DNA of 64,000 bases, taken from the NCBI GenBank assembly GCA_000750105.3, contig JPHH03000007.1:682001-746000 (forward strand). Reading direction: 5' to 3'. Positions 36,211 to 47,400 of this stretch are shown one piece after another. Origin of the DNA: Tolypocladium sp. Sup5 PDA-1. Taxonomy: Eukaryota > Ascomycota > Sordariomycetes > Hypocreales > Ophiocordycipitaceae. The position numbers were made by a program, and so were the translations under genes. The notes beneath the pieces are model-generated. The model had not been told where the DNA came from. It did not search any database and was given only the letters and a program-made list of their open reading frames with translations. Each line of letters starts with the position of its first letter. Position 1 is the first letter of the stretch.

Positions 36211-36908
36211 CTCGTACGTATGGGTCCGAGTTCCTGGATGGATGCTCCCAGGGGACTGCTGCGGTTGTCTAGCATGCTGCGTCCATGATCCAGCCCCCAA
36301 TCTGCACAGCTAAGAACGACTGTTGCCCGCGCCTTGCCCGCGCCATCTGCCACTAATACCAGCGTGCCAGGGGTACGAGTGATGATGGAGAGACGGGGGC
36401 AACCAACCGTATCAACGAGGAGCCAATGTGTGTCAAGCCCTTTGAGAAGCGCTGAGCGGGTTACGCAGCCTGGTGCCATCCTTGCCAGGTTCGCATGCAG
36501 CCAGGCATGCACACATCACTCGCAAAGTGTCACGAACTATGCTTATTACGGGCAGGATGAATTACATCCAGCATTGGATCCACCAATGCTGATCGGAAGT
36601 CCCTCAGCAGTCGCCGCTATGCCTGTTATGCCTGGGTGGATACACCATATATCGGAGTGGCTATCGTTCCCAGATGGACTGGGAGCCGTTGTGGAAAGGC
36701 TGTCAAGTCCCAAGGTCAGCGAGTTGGATGGGGCTTGTCTGGCTACCGAACACACCACACGCAACGCTCCCCGATGCAGAATCTTCTTGGGCCAATGTCC
36801 GGCTTGCACCCATGGTTTGTACACTTTGTCGGCCACAGCCTGCCCCAGGGCCCAGGCACAGAGGCCTGTTAGTCTGTCTGACGCATTCGACGGAGGCAAA
36901 TGGTCCCT

Positions 36909-36920
36909 TATATAAAAATA
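36909..36920 (+). promoter_or_regulatory. Candidate TATA box of the Zn2Cys6 gene transcript
   Basis: TATATAAAAATA, followed by C-rich sequence and then a CT-rich stretch (about 37070-37150) typical of fungal transcription starts. It lies about 1.43 kb upstream of the Zn2Cys6 start codon. If used, the mRNA has a long leader with several upstream ATGs. Motif and context only. Confidence 0.4.
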
Positions 36921-38337
36921 TCCCTCGCCCCCCGCCCAGGCAAGTTTCCATCATATATAGGTACTCTCCGCCACCCTGCCGAGTTGGTAGAGCTGGTAAT
37001 ACTGAGCTGAAGGCTGGGGGAATGTCCAATATTGCCTGGGTGGCCCCCCCGTTTCCGCACCGCTGGCTGCTTCCAACCGTCTCGTCCTCTTCTTCCTGCT
37101 GATCTCACCGTCTCACTCTCACTCACACGCCCGCGCCTCCCGGGACATTGCTTTTCTCATGGTTGCCTCGACAGGGTTCTACTCACCACCAGTGCCGGCG
37201 CGAAGACGCGCTACGAACAGATAGTCTTTGTCGTGGCGCTTGGGCACCATCTCGCTCTTGTTTCTACCCTAGCCACACCCCAAAGGTCAGTCCATGGGAG
37301 AAGAAAAGAGAGACAGAGCGGAATGTCCAATGGGAAGCCATCTGCATGTTTGCTGTTGTTCAACCGGACCGGGTTCATCGACGTCTCGCCCAGAGCCTAC
37401 ATCTGTCAGATTGCCACCTCTCCACGCTGTTCACTCCCACGAGCACCCTCGCCGTCCGCCTCACGCCACCTCCGTTTGCGTCCTGCAACTGGCCGTCGCA
37501 TACTATAGCGCATAGTACAGCGGGAAGCCACACGCTCTTTGGTCGTCTCCATAGCTTCGCGCACTTCCGGGTTTAAACGAAGCTCCCCAACTGCGCGAGC
37601 CCAGGCCGGCATCATCCATCGCTCTGTCCCCCACCACCGTCGACTCCCCTCGCAGGATTAAGGCGACAACACGCATTTTTTTTTTGGTCTAAGAGGCCGA
37701 GTTTGAAAAGCACCAGCTTCGGTTTCCCGCTGGTAGCGCCACATTCCTCAGCTCTCGAAGACCGATTACATTGGCCGCAAGCTTCCAGAAGCCCCCATTG
37801 GGAACATATTCCGGGAAAGACATACACGTGTCTCTGCCAAAGCCCTTGGCAGAAACGGTCGCCCACAGTTCCAGAGTCCGCTTGGTTTCATCTTTTATCC
37901 AGGCCCTGTAGCCTCTTGTTCAGTCACGGGTGCGACTGGACGGACCTGGTCTATCTGCAATCTCGATTGGCCCTCCCCTTGATGAGTTCCTGCTCATTGC
38001 ATCTCCCCGTGGAAGAAGCTGGGAACCGGACACCCCTACCCCGTACTATCTGGACAGAAGACGTACCTTGGACTCTAGCATGACAAAACTCCTAGCTCTC
38101 CCGGATCCGTCTTGAGCACCTACGATAACCCATTGACTGGCATATTTGCCATTGCTGACTTTCAAGTCTTTCACTGGCTCCCTTTCCCGAATACCTGCTG
38201 ATACAACGTCTCATCAGCCGCGGGAATCCTATTTCATGGCCCTCGTCAGAGCCCCCTACATCCACTCGAAACCGGAGCTCTGGAAATCCGGTTGCAGCGA
38301 TACATTCGTAATACATTCTGAGTCTGCGGCGCTCACT
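36921..38337 (+). promoter_or_regulatory. Probable long leader/promoter of the Zn2Cys6 gene
   Basis: CT-rich tracts, a T-run near 37676 and several short upstream open frames (for example starting at 37148) occur here, with no protein-family signal. Long uORF-bearing leaders are common for fungal regulators of development; that reading is inference. Confidence 0.4.
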
Positions 38338-39752
38338 ATGTCCTATCAGTACATTGCTCCGCCACCGAACGAAGCTGCAATGGACATGTCACAGTCAGCA
38401 TACAACCCAGGCTACAATGCGCCACCGCAAGATCCGTCAGCGGCTGATGGGGATTCTAGGGACTCTGAAGGGTCGTATGACGAGCAGAATTCCAATATGG
38501 GACCGAGGAGATCATTCTCCACGCCAAACACCGCCCAGATACAACAGCAAGGAGCCCAGGAAACTCAATCTCAGTCTGGAACTGCTGCGGAGAAGAAAAG
38601 GAACAAGCTTGGCTATCACAGAACTTCCATTGCGTGCAGTAAGTGCTACTCTGAAAACCCAGGATCTCGGCGTGAGCACAGTTTAACAATGTTCCGTGTA
38701 GGCCATTGCCGTCGGCGGAAAATTCGATGCATTGCGTCTCCTGACGTTCCGAATCGATGCGTCAACTGCATTCGGCTGAAAAAGGAATGCAGTTTCTACC
38801 CTGTGGATCAACAGCCCAGTGCAGACAACCGTTCGAGAGGTCCCCCGCGGCAAACCACTGGGTCGAGTGTTGGATCAACGACTTCATCGCCAGCTGTTGC
38901 CACTGGAAGCCCCGGAGAGTTGCCATCGCACCAGTCGCATACTCCCGTATCCGGCATAGCCCAAGGCGGCAAGTTACAAACTGCCGGTGACGAATACTTC
39001 CCGCCCGATGTCAAAGGTTAGAATTCACTGTCGGGAAGAGACTGGAGAGCGGAGAGTGTGTGTGAAAGAGTTGCTAACGGGCGTGCACAGTTCCGTCGAA
39101 CGGGATACCGTCGAGCGGCCAGTACGGTTATGCAAACCAACCACCTACGAACTGGATGGCAGCGGATGTGAACGCGACTCCTTTGCGGAAACCCGAAAAC
39201 CTCAACATGGCCTGGCAATCGTATGCGGCCGAATCGCCGATGAGCACGCAGTTCTCTCCGTATACGCAGTCGTCAACAGCACTCACGACCTGGGCATCGG
39301 GAACCTCGGAAGCCGGATCCCATGAAGAGATGGCATGGTCTGACTTTCCACCCCCAGTCCGTTCGATGTCGTACAGCGGCGAAAGCACGGGGAGCCATCA
39401 GCAGGTGCAATATCTTCCAGTGGGACAGGGACAGCCGTTCGAACGTCGGCCGTCCAACTACTCGGACATGTATCCTCAGCCTTTTGGAGCGCCAGTCGCA
39501 ACTATGGCGTCGGGTTCAGTGGCAGGATTGGAAAACCAGCTTCCGCTACTGGCTGGGGCTGTTCCATCCAGTGCGGAAGCATGGCAACAACAAATGCTGT
39601 CACACGGACAGAACCCGTACGCAAAACAAACAGATGTGCTTGGCGGCTGGCAGTACGATAAGGCCGGGGGGAGTCAACAGATGTGGCTGGAGGAGCAGCG
39701 ACCACAAACGACTGCGACTCAAGCACCATCGGATGCGTACTACTCTACGTAA
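38338..39752 (+). CDS. Zn2Cys6 fungal transcription factor
   Basis: Nuclear DNA-binding regulator. Exons: 38338-38638, 38702-39016, 39091-39752; introns of 63 and 74 bases; 425 residues. The first intron splits the zinc cluster; joining restores C100-x2-C103-x6-C110-x9-C120-x2-C123-x6-C130 (TSIACSHCRRRKIRCIASP ... RCVNCIRLKKEC), a perfect Zn2Cys6 motif, with SFYPVDQQP after it. The N-terminus is Pro/Gln/Ser-rich and the C-terminal part is Gln/Ser/Tyr-rich. There is no fungal-specific middle homology domain, so it is a short-type member. The second intron has an unusual donor GTTAGA but a good CTAAC and CACAG. The specific regulator is not recognised. The frame is open upstream of 38338 (other ATG at 38236), so the start is uncertain. 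Confidence 0.9.
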
Positions 39753-41104
39753 CACGGGCGATCGAAAGACCTGAACTGTGGGGAGACTGCTAACCACAAC
39801 ATATGCAACAATTGGTAGCAACTCATTACATGGAAGGGAATACGGGGCCAGTTCCAACGCGCTCAATATTATGGCCAAGCCTTGCGATGGGCCTATCGCA
39901 ATGGAAACCATTGGTCCCCATTCCTCAACGCCACGAGGAGAGTACCGAAGAGTGTGTGTTGGTGCCTGAACCCCTGAGGTTGGCCATGTTTGAATTATAC
40001 GACATCATTTGAAGACCGGCGGTCTTGAAACGCGACAAAAAGACATGTTTAAGTGGGAGTATGAGGCTGAGGAACACATGGGTCAAGCGGCAGGGGTATG
40101 CCGGCCTTCCTGGCTGAACGGTTGGGCCGAACGATGGATCGCGGTTGAACAACAACTGGGTGATGACTTTAAAGATACAGCAAGGTCGACATCAGAGACA
40201 CGTGGTGGGCGAAGACATCATCTTTGTTCGGCGGGTGCTAGGCGCAGGAAAACTATTCCGGCGACCGTGGCCGCCGTCTTCACTTGTGCCGACGGAGCGC
40301 AGCCGCCGAAACTTGGAGAAGCCGTTGTCCGCGATGCCAGAATCAGATCGAACGGATGTCCTTGGAATAGTTCATCTAGGACGCTCGGGAAAATTATGGC
40401 GGAGCCACGAGGCCGGGCGGGCGATGATGATGAAGCCATCGCAAGTTTCCTGCTGCGCCTACTGGAGACAATACGAAAATTGATGGGACGGGCGAAGCCA
40501 GTGAGCAAGCTGAACCGCGGTCGAGTCTCAGCTATGACGCGGGCCGCTTGCTTTCAAGAATGGACCATGAGATGGGCCTGTGCAACAGTCCAGGCCATAT
40601 TGACGTGTTCATGGCCCAACGATACGAGTCACGGGAACAAGAGTCGAGTTTCTGGTGCGCTCAGGCGGCGCACTCAATACCAGGGCTCGCTCGACATGAC
40701 GACATCCGCGCACGGGTTGCGAGGCATTCCATTACCGACATGCATTGAAACTTCAAACGCGGCATGCGAATGGTGGAGGTGGGCGATTTACGGCTAAAAG
40801 CAAGGTGTTGAGTTGTGTTTTGATTGACGATTCTCGGGGGTATACCGTATCAGCGGGAGCTGAGAGGGATACATAATCGGACAGGGTGTCCCGGCGTCTG
40901 CATAGGGGTTTGGGTTTGGGTTGTGTATTAGATTTGGCATATTTATGTATACTTGCTCTCAACGACGGCAAGCAGTGGTACATGGGTAAAAGGGACAAAA
41001 AGAATCAATTTCAAGGCTAATCCGCTGCATTACATGCATGACATGACGCCGTAAACCGTGAAATTTCTAGATACCGAAGCGTAGCTACAATAACCATACC
41101 CACA
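39753..41104. other. Intergenic/3' region, no gene seen
   Basis: About 1.35 kb between the Zn2Cys6 gene (+) and the DUF202 gene (-). An open frame at 40009-40797 (262 codons) has no domain, no good start context and random-looking composition, so it is treated as untranslated or intergenic. Confidence 0.5.
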
Positions 41105-41661
41105 TCACTCGCCGAGCCTCCACGTCAGGACCAGCAGGGTGGCATAGGCGCCGAGGCTCAGCGCCGTCATGAGCACGACGGTGTCGCCGCTCGTCTTGAA
41201 CTTGCGGCGGACGACGCCATCGGCGGACTCGGCGGTGAAAAACTGGCGCTGGCCCTGATAGCGGCGGTAGACGGCGACGACGAGGACGGCCGCGCCGTAG
41301 GCGGCGAAGAGGGCGCCGATGGCGTAGAACTCCGAGCCGAAGATCTTGAGGATGACGAGCGCAAAGGAGAACTGCCCGAGGGCGGTGCGCACGTAGGCAC
41401 CCTCAAAGGTGCGCTGGGCGGCGCGGATCTCGACGAGCCTGGGGGCGGGTGTCAGTAGTCGTGTCTTGAGATGGAGAGGCTTGGGAACGGGACGGGAAGG
41501 GGGGCGGACGGTGAAGCTTACTCTTCGGTCGTCAATACCACGGAGCGGGCTCGATGGAGCCGCAAGTGCAGATGCTCCTCTGGATGTGGCTACGGTTGTG
41601 AGCCGTTAGTTTAAGTCCATTGAAGAAGAACCTCGGCTGCATCAAGACCAACCTGGAACAT
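41105..41661 (-). CDS. DUF202-family small membrane protein
   Basis: Three exons: 41661-41653 (only 9 bases, Met-Phe-Gln), 41589-41522, 41438-41105; introns of 63 and 83 bases; 136 residues. The spliced N-terminus MFQPHPEEHLHLRLHRARS runs into TTEELVEIRAAQRTFEGAYV, then RTALGQFSFALVILKIF and two further hydrophobic segments (GALFAAYGAAVLVVAVY and VVLMTALSLGAYATLLVLTW). This is the layout of fungal DUF202 proteins, which share their fold with the membrane part of the Vtc polyphosphate machinery. The start has an ideal context (GCCGCCGCCATG). The exact function is unknown. The tiny first exon is the least certain part. Confidence 0.82.
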
Positions 41662-43328
41662 GGCGGCGGCGAGGGTGGCTCAAGACAGCCTGCGCAAATG
41701 TCTCATCCCGTGGCCCGAGGCCATCGGCCGGCTGTGTGGAAACTGGGCTTCACCAACGGGCCCGTGTCGAGCGTGTGTAGTCCGTAGATGCAGACATTTA
41801 GAGCCCGTTGGATGATGCGATGGCGCGATGAGGGATGGTGGTGCCTTGCATGGATCGAGGAGACGGTGACGTGAGGAGGCCGAGGCTAGTTTGGGCTTAG
41901 TGCCCGCGCTCAATGCCGATTTCCCACGAGCTGTGTCGTCGGGCATCACGTGGCCGTGGAATGCCTGCCGTTGAGCACTGTTGCAAGCCATTTATACGCA
42001 GAGCTCAAGGAGAGACCAACGGAGAGCCTGTGATGCGTCCGGCACTTCGTGTGCTTACTGCTTTGGCGTACGGCAAGTTCCATCTGCATCGGGCTCGTAT
42101 GCAGGCGTACGGTGTTGGCAGTTTGGGCGGCACTTCCAGTTTGTTCTTCACCTGGATCCAGCAGGGTAGCTTCAGCTCCGGGGCCGGGCGAGACCACGAC
42201 TACAACGCTGCGGCGTGTTGGATGAGGGACCTCGCGTATTTCATGCAGCCCAGACGTCCAAACAGGCTGTCAAAATATGGCAATGTGCCTTGCATTCATG
42301 CGGCTGATGGAAATGCGCCTGGCCCGTCTCGGCACGCGCCGTCAGGGCTGGCGGATGAGCGTGTATCGCAGGCCGCGGGCCCGCAGCCGACGAGACAGCC
42401 GCCGGCTACCGCGAATGGCCTGACGCAGAGGGCAACTGTTGAAAGCCTCCCTCGATGCAATGGAACTTGAAAAGACGAAAACTCATTTCTCAGCAGGGCA
42501 GTGCTGGACGGACAAACTGCTGGTCAGAACTCGGGATGGTGGCACCGGGGCGCCAGACGCGCCTGTCAGCCGCAGCAAGCTTTAGACAAGCCTGGCCCTT
42601 TCACCAGCGACCGGCTTATGCAGTGATTGGATCTGCTCGTCCCATGCCGATTTGAGACCGAGTGCAAGTGCGGCCATGATTATTCCAAAAGAGGGTAAAA
42701 CGATGGGATCGTCACGAGAGAAGCGCAACCTCTCAGTGGTGCCCACTGCCCAACTCGAGTCGGCTAATATTGGCCCAAGGCTGGCACGGCGGCAGCCATG
42801 CGTTGAAGAGGCAGCGGTAGTATATTGAAAGCTCGTGTCGTTGCAAGAATACCAGAGCTGCACCGCACCCTCACACGAACTGCGCCGTTGATTGGGCTTC
42901 TGGATGCCCGGGGAAATACGTCGCAGAGTTGGGGAATCTGGAGAACACACGCCGGAGGTGCAGTTTTGGGCAACGGAACCCCTGGGATGGGTTATCGCGC
43001 GCTTCCAATGGCAGCGCAGTCGTTGAAAGATGCGCGATGCATAGCGCAAGGCGTTGCTGGGCCGGTGGCGCACCATCTGGCATCGAATACGCCTCGTGGC
43101 CCTGGATATTGCCGAGTCCGACGATGAAATGGAGCGAGACTGGGTCGTGTCTGGGGCACGTCGGGCGGCGATGCGAGGGTACCCGGGTCCGCACGTGTGG
43201 GTGGGCTGCGCGGGCGGTCCCCCGCTACCATCGTGGCGCGTTTCCGTGAGGCGTTCTCACCTGAGGCTAGGCGGACTTGGTGGGCGGTTCAGCCCCAAGA
43301 GGATGCTAGCGAGACAAGCCACCCCAGA

Positions 43329-43368
43329 TGTGCAGCCATGTGCAGCCATGTGCAGCCATGTGCAGCCA
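43329..43368 (+). repeat. Four exact copies of a decamer
   Basis: TGTGCAGCCA repeated four times without mismatch, in non-coding DNA. Confidence 0.95.
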
Positions 43369-44145
43369 GCCAAGGCAGTGCGATTCTGCGAATCGTCCGG
43401 CGAGCGGAGTTGTTCGGGGCCAGGCAGGCGGCTCATCAGCAGCGAGGTTGGGTTGGGTTGGCTGAGGTGGGCAGTTGGCAGAAGGAAGCTCCATCTCATC
43501 CATGGTAACTTATTCCGTGCCAGAGCCGTAAGCAGCCGCACGGGAAACGGATGGCATGTTCGGGTTGGCGGAGATGCAGTGTAACGGTGCGGCCGATGCT
43601 GGCGCCGGAGCTGCCCCTTGACGATGATGATGATGATGATGGATGACTCGTCCCAGCTTTGGCAGGCCAGATTCTCCCCCCACCACTGCCCGTGGCAGGT
43701 ACTAAACCCACCCAAAAGTCCACCGTGGGTCCCTTACAATTGCGCTGGCGGCCGCCTGCGAGCAACGGTTCAACCTACAAGCCTCATCCCGTCCATTTCG
43801 TCGCTCTGCCCATGCGTCTTGCTGTCTTGTGTGTTTTTCCGTATCATCAGCCGTCTCTTTTGCTGTAACGGCGGCTGCCTGCCGGCTGCTTCCACCCTCG
43901 GCGCGATCTGCTGGCGCAATTGCACCGTCTCATATCGTGCCTGAGCGTCCAACACAGCACAGCGCAAGCAGGCCTCGCGCATCGCAACAAGCGCAAGCAT
44001 CATCCGGGGGTCCATCTAGTATTGACGGCGGTTGCATGGCGTGCCGGCCCCTGCCTAGCCACAGGTCATAAGCGCCTCGATCATTATCCACGCGCAGCCC
44101 ACCACGTTCCCAACCTCAGCCCTCTTTCCGCCAGGCTTCTCCACG

Positions 44146-44176
44146 ACACCACCACCACCACCACCACCACCACCAC
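44146..44176 (+). repeat. (ACC)n microsatellite in the C2H2 gene leader
   Basis: About ten ACC units some 270 bases upstream of the C2H2 start codon, probably within its 5' untranslated region. Confidence 0.9.
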
Positions 44177-44445
44177 TGTCTTGCGACCGTCGCAACCACC
44201 CACGTCCCGTCCCGTCCAAGGCAGCCTCACCACCTGCTGCCCCAGGTACCACTCCGGGTACCAAGGTACTAACCAGGTGGCCTCGAGCCGGTGCTGCGAG
44301 CGGGCCTGGGAACATGCTCCCCTGCCTGTGACCTCACCTCACCTTCCCAAGCGCATCCACCCGCGGCCTGACCGACCTCTGACACTTCCTCCGTCTTACA
44401 CCTCATATATACCCACTGCTGTCCCCTCGCTCAAGAGGCGCGACC

Positions 44446-47400
44446 ATGGCTTCCACATTCGCCCCCGTGCCTGGATCCCTCGACAGCCAGGACCGCGATC
44501 AACTCCAGAGCCCCGAACCCCGCAATCTCTCCCCGCCTGCCTCCAGCCGCCGCCAGCGGCCCTCGACATCCGCCGTCGACGTCGACGTCGACGACCTGTC
44601 GCGGCTCCATAGCGAATCCGTCTCTCCCTCGGCCAACCAGTTCGAGACCCCGGCCGGCTCGACGACGACCCTGGGCAACTATCAGTCGAGCGACTTCAGC
44701 GATCTCGACGAGGACCCCTTCTTCGGCGCCGACTTCAGCAACGTCGAGGGCGGCACCCCGTCCTTTCTCGACGTCGCGGCTGGCTGGAATCAGCCCCCCT
44801 TCTTGACCAGCGACTCTGCAATCCTTGAGCCCCGAAATGAGGTTGACGACGGTACCTCGTACCCCCTGACTCCCTCGCACACAGCCTCCATCCACACCAC
44901 CTCGCCGAGAAGCGATCGCAAGGATACCATCACGCGACCAATTGCAGATCGGCTTCCAGACTCCATCTCTCCGCAACAGCTCCAAAAGCCCTTCAAGCCA
45001 GCCCCCGTCTTCGTCGAATCGTCCGAATTCACGCCCAGCCATAGCAGCAATCGGACGAGCGAGGACGGCCTTGCGCCTGCTCCCGTTGCCATGAACCCCC
45101 AGAGCCCGAGGGTCACCGTTTCCGTATGGGACCAGGATGACAATGCTCCAGTCCATACGGTTGAACGTACCTTCGAGGACAGCCCCAGTACCGTACGAGG
45201 CGGCATCCACTCCGCAGGCGATCTCATCTCCTCGGCCCACGACCCAAACTTCACCTCGGCGCATCGAGACTCGTTGGACCGCTGGCACAGTGAGTCGACC
45301 ACGCGCCGGGGCGGACTTGATCCCAGGAACCGGCCTTCGGATGAGGTCCCCAGCATCAATGAGGTGATGAACCGACGAAACGTCGACGACCGGAATCAAG
45401 AGGTTGGCAAGTGGCTTTCCGGGAACCTTGACGATGTATCCGCGCCGCGGGAGAAGTCTGCCGAGGAAATCCGGGCCCTGGAGCAGCCGGGCTATGACAG
45501 CCACGATGGCATTCCTTTCGGCGACGCAACCGAGAACCGATGCGTCCCCGGACAGACCTACTACAATGAAGGGAGTGGCGGCCAGATGAACGACATCGAT
45601 CGCGACATCATCGCGGCGAATCGCAACTGGGCGGACGCCCCCGTGCTCCACCAAATCACCATGGGAACTCCCGGTGGAAACCAGCCGCAATCATCTCAAG
45701 CGGCCATTGAGAGATTCGAGAGACTCTGCCGCGACAACGACTCCATAATTTCCAGGTCCGCAACCTGGGGTACTCGTCGACGAAGCCACCCTAGCGTCTT
45801 GGACCTGGACGTCGAAGGGGTCACAAGCGGGAGCTTCTTGAAGAAGCTGTCCCTCAGTCGAGGTAGCGGCGATAAGGGTAACAAGTCGGGAAGCTTACTG
45901 AGGGATCTTCGGGGCCTGGTCCGGCGGCCGAGCGCCAGTTCCCTAACGAAACGCGCCCGCAGCCGTTCTCGCTCCCGCGGCGCCAATGACGCGGAGGGCC
46001 CGTACCAGCAGGACGACGACCAGCAAGTCAAACGCGACAGTACACCCCATCTATCTCCTACATCTCGAACGTCGAGTTGGGGAAAGAAACCACCCACACC
46101 TAGCATCAATACCGCGCTGGTAAATATGGCCCAACACATGGCATCCATCGGGACAACCCATTCACGGAGCGGCTCCATCGGCGGCACGACGCCCATGGCC
46201 TCTCCGAGGAACAGTCTCACCAGCAGCCTCAGCGTAAAGAACACGCTCAGACGACCCCGGAGCAAGTCTGAGATTCCCAAGCCGTCGGCCGCCGCGGCCC
46301 ACACGGACAGCCACCCGAATCTTGTAGGAATGTGGAAGAAGTCTGGCGGTCCTCCGGTGGCGTCTCTCACTAAGACGAGTAACATCAACGCCGACGACGA
46401 CGACGACGATGACGACGACGACCTGTATGAAGATAATGACATGAAGGCGAACCCCAACATCATCGATGACATTGCACCCAATTTCGCGGGATTCCAGCAG
46501 CACGTCGTGACCCTGAACCCTGGATTGGGAGCAACGCACGGCTACTTGATTGACCGCATTGCTCACCAGCAGATCATAAGATATAAGCATTTGCTGAATG
46601 CCAAAGTCAAGCATCTTGGCCTTGGCGCCAACTGTGCGTGCGGCTCACTCTGCATTGCGCTGGGAGGAACAGCCAACGTCCTCGATCAAAAGGGGGATCC
46701 CAGGGGAGTAGACCCCTTGTCGACTCAGTTGAATGACCCCGACGAGGGCACGCCGACCGAAGGCGTAATCAACCAGGAGAGCTTCCCTCAGGACATTCCA
46801 ATGCCCCCGACGCAATACCTGCCAGCCGAGTTCGAGTGCCAGCTCTGCTACCAACGGAAGAAGTTCCAGAAGCCGTCTGACTGGACCAAGCACGTGCACG
46901 AGGACGTCCAGCCGTTTACGTGCACGTGGGACAAGTGTCGAGACCCCAAGATCTTCAAGCGCAAGGCCGACTGGGTGCGCCACGAGAACGAGGGCCACCG
47001 ACACTTGGAGTGGTGGACGTGTGACGTCGACGACTGCCGGCATACGTGCTACCGACGAGACAACTTCCTGCAGCACCTGGTGCGCGAGCACAAGTTCCTG
47101 GAGCCCAAGGTCAAGACCAAGGCCGCCATGAAGCGAGCTGGCGGGATGGATCCAACGTGGCAGAAGGTGGAGCAGTGCCACATTGAGACGTCGACGCGAC
47201 CACAGGAAGAGCCGTGCCGGTTCTGCGGCAAGGTGTTCCCGACGTGGAAGAAGCTAACTGTCCACCTGGCCAAGCACATGGAGCAGATCTCCCTGCCTGT
47301 GCTCCGCCTCGTGGCAGCCAAGGCGAAGGAACTGGCTGCTGACACCATTATCAGCCCCGTACAGGACCCTCCGCCGCGGCCCATGATTCCGCTTCCAAAC

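Larger units (their letters stand above)
30749..36908. other. Gene-poor island with dispersed palindromic motifs
   Basis: About 6.2 kb with no supported gene on either strand. The longest open frames (for example 34600-35535) are compositional: they run through CTG and TACGAAG repeats and show no domain. The stretch 33.1-36.3 kb carries many TACTCCGTA, TACGGAGTA and TACGAAGTA motifs. No transposase, reverse transcriptase or terminal repeat was recognised. Confidence 0.6.
41662..44445. other. Intergenic region with short tandem repeats
   Basis: About 2.8 kb between the DUF202 gene (-) and the C2H2 gene (+). It contains the decamer repeat at 43329-43368, a GAT microsatellite near 43622-43641 and an ACC microsatellite near 44146-44176. 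The part from about 43.7 kb is CT/C-rich and looks like promoter and leader. No gene is supported. Confidence 0.55.

Noticed and set aside
36975..37021. tRNA-like segment containing GAGTTGGTAGAGC
   Set aside because: It resembles a D-arm/A-box, but no B-box (GGTTCGANNCC), acceptor stem or T-arm follows within tRNA distance.
30749..38337. Transposon or RIP-mutated repeat explanation for the gene-poor island
   Set aside because: No terminal repeats, transposase or reverse-transcriptase motifs, and no strong AT-shift or TA-rich pattern expected of RIP were visible; a self-alignment could still reveal relics.
40009..40797. 262-codon open frame after the Zn2Cys6 gene
   Set aside because: No recognisable domain, random-looking composition and no splice or start support; more likely 3' or intergenic sequence.
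44431..45690. 419-codon open frame antisense to the C2H2 gene
   Set aside because: It mirrors the codon pattern of the well-supported plus-strand gene and shows no family signature.
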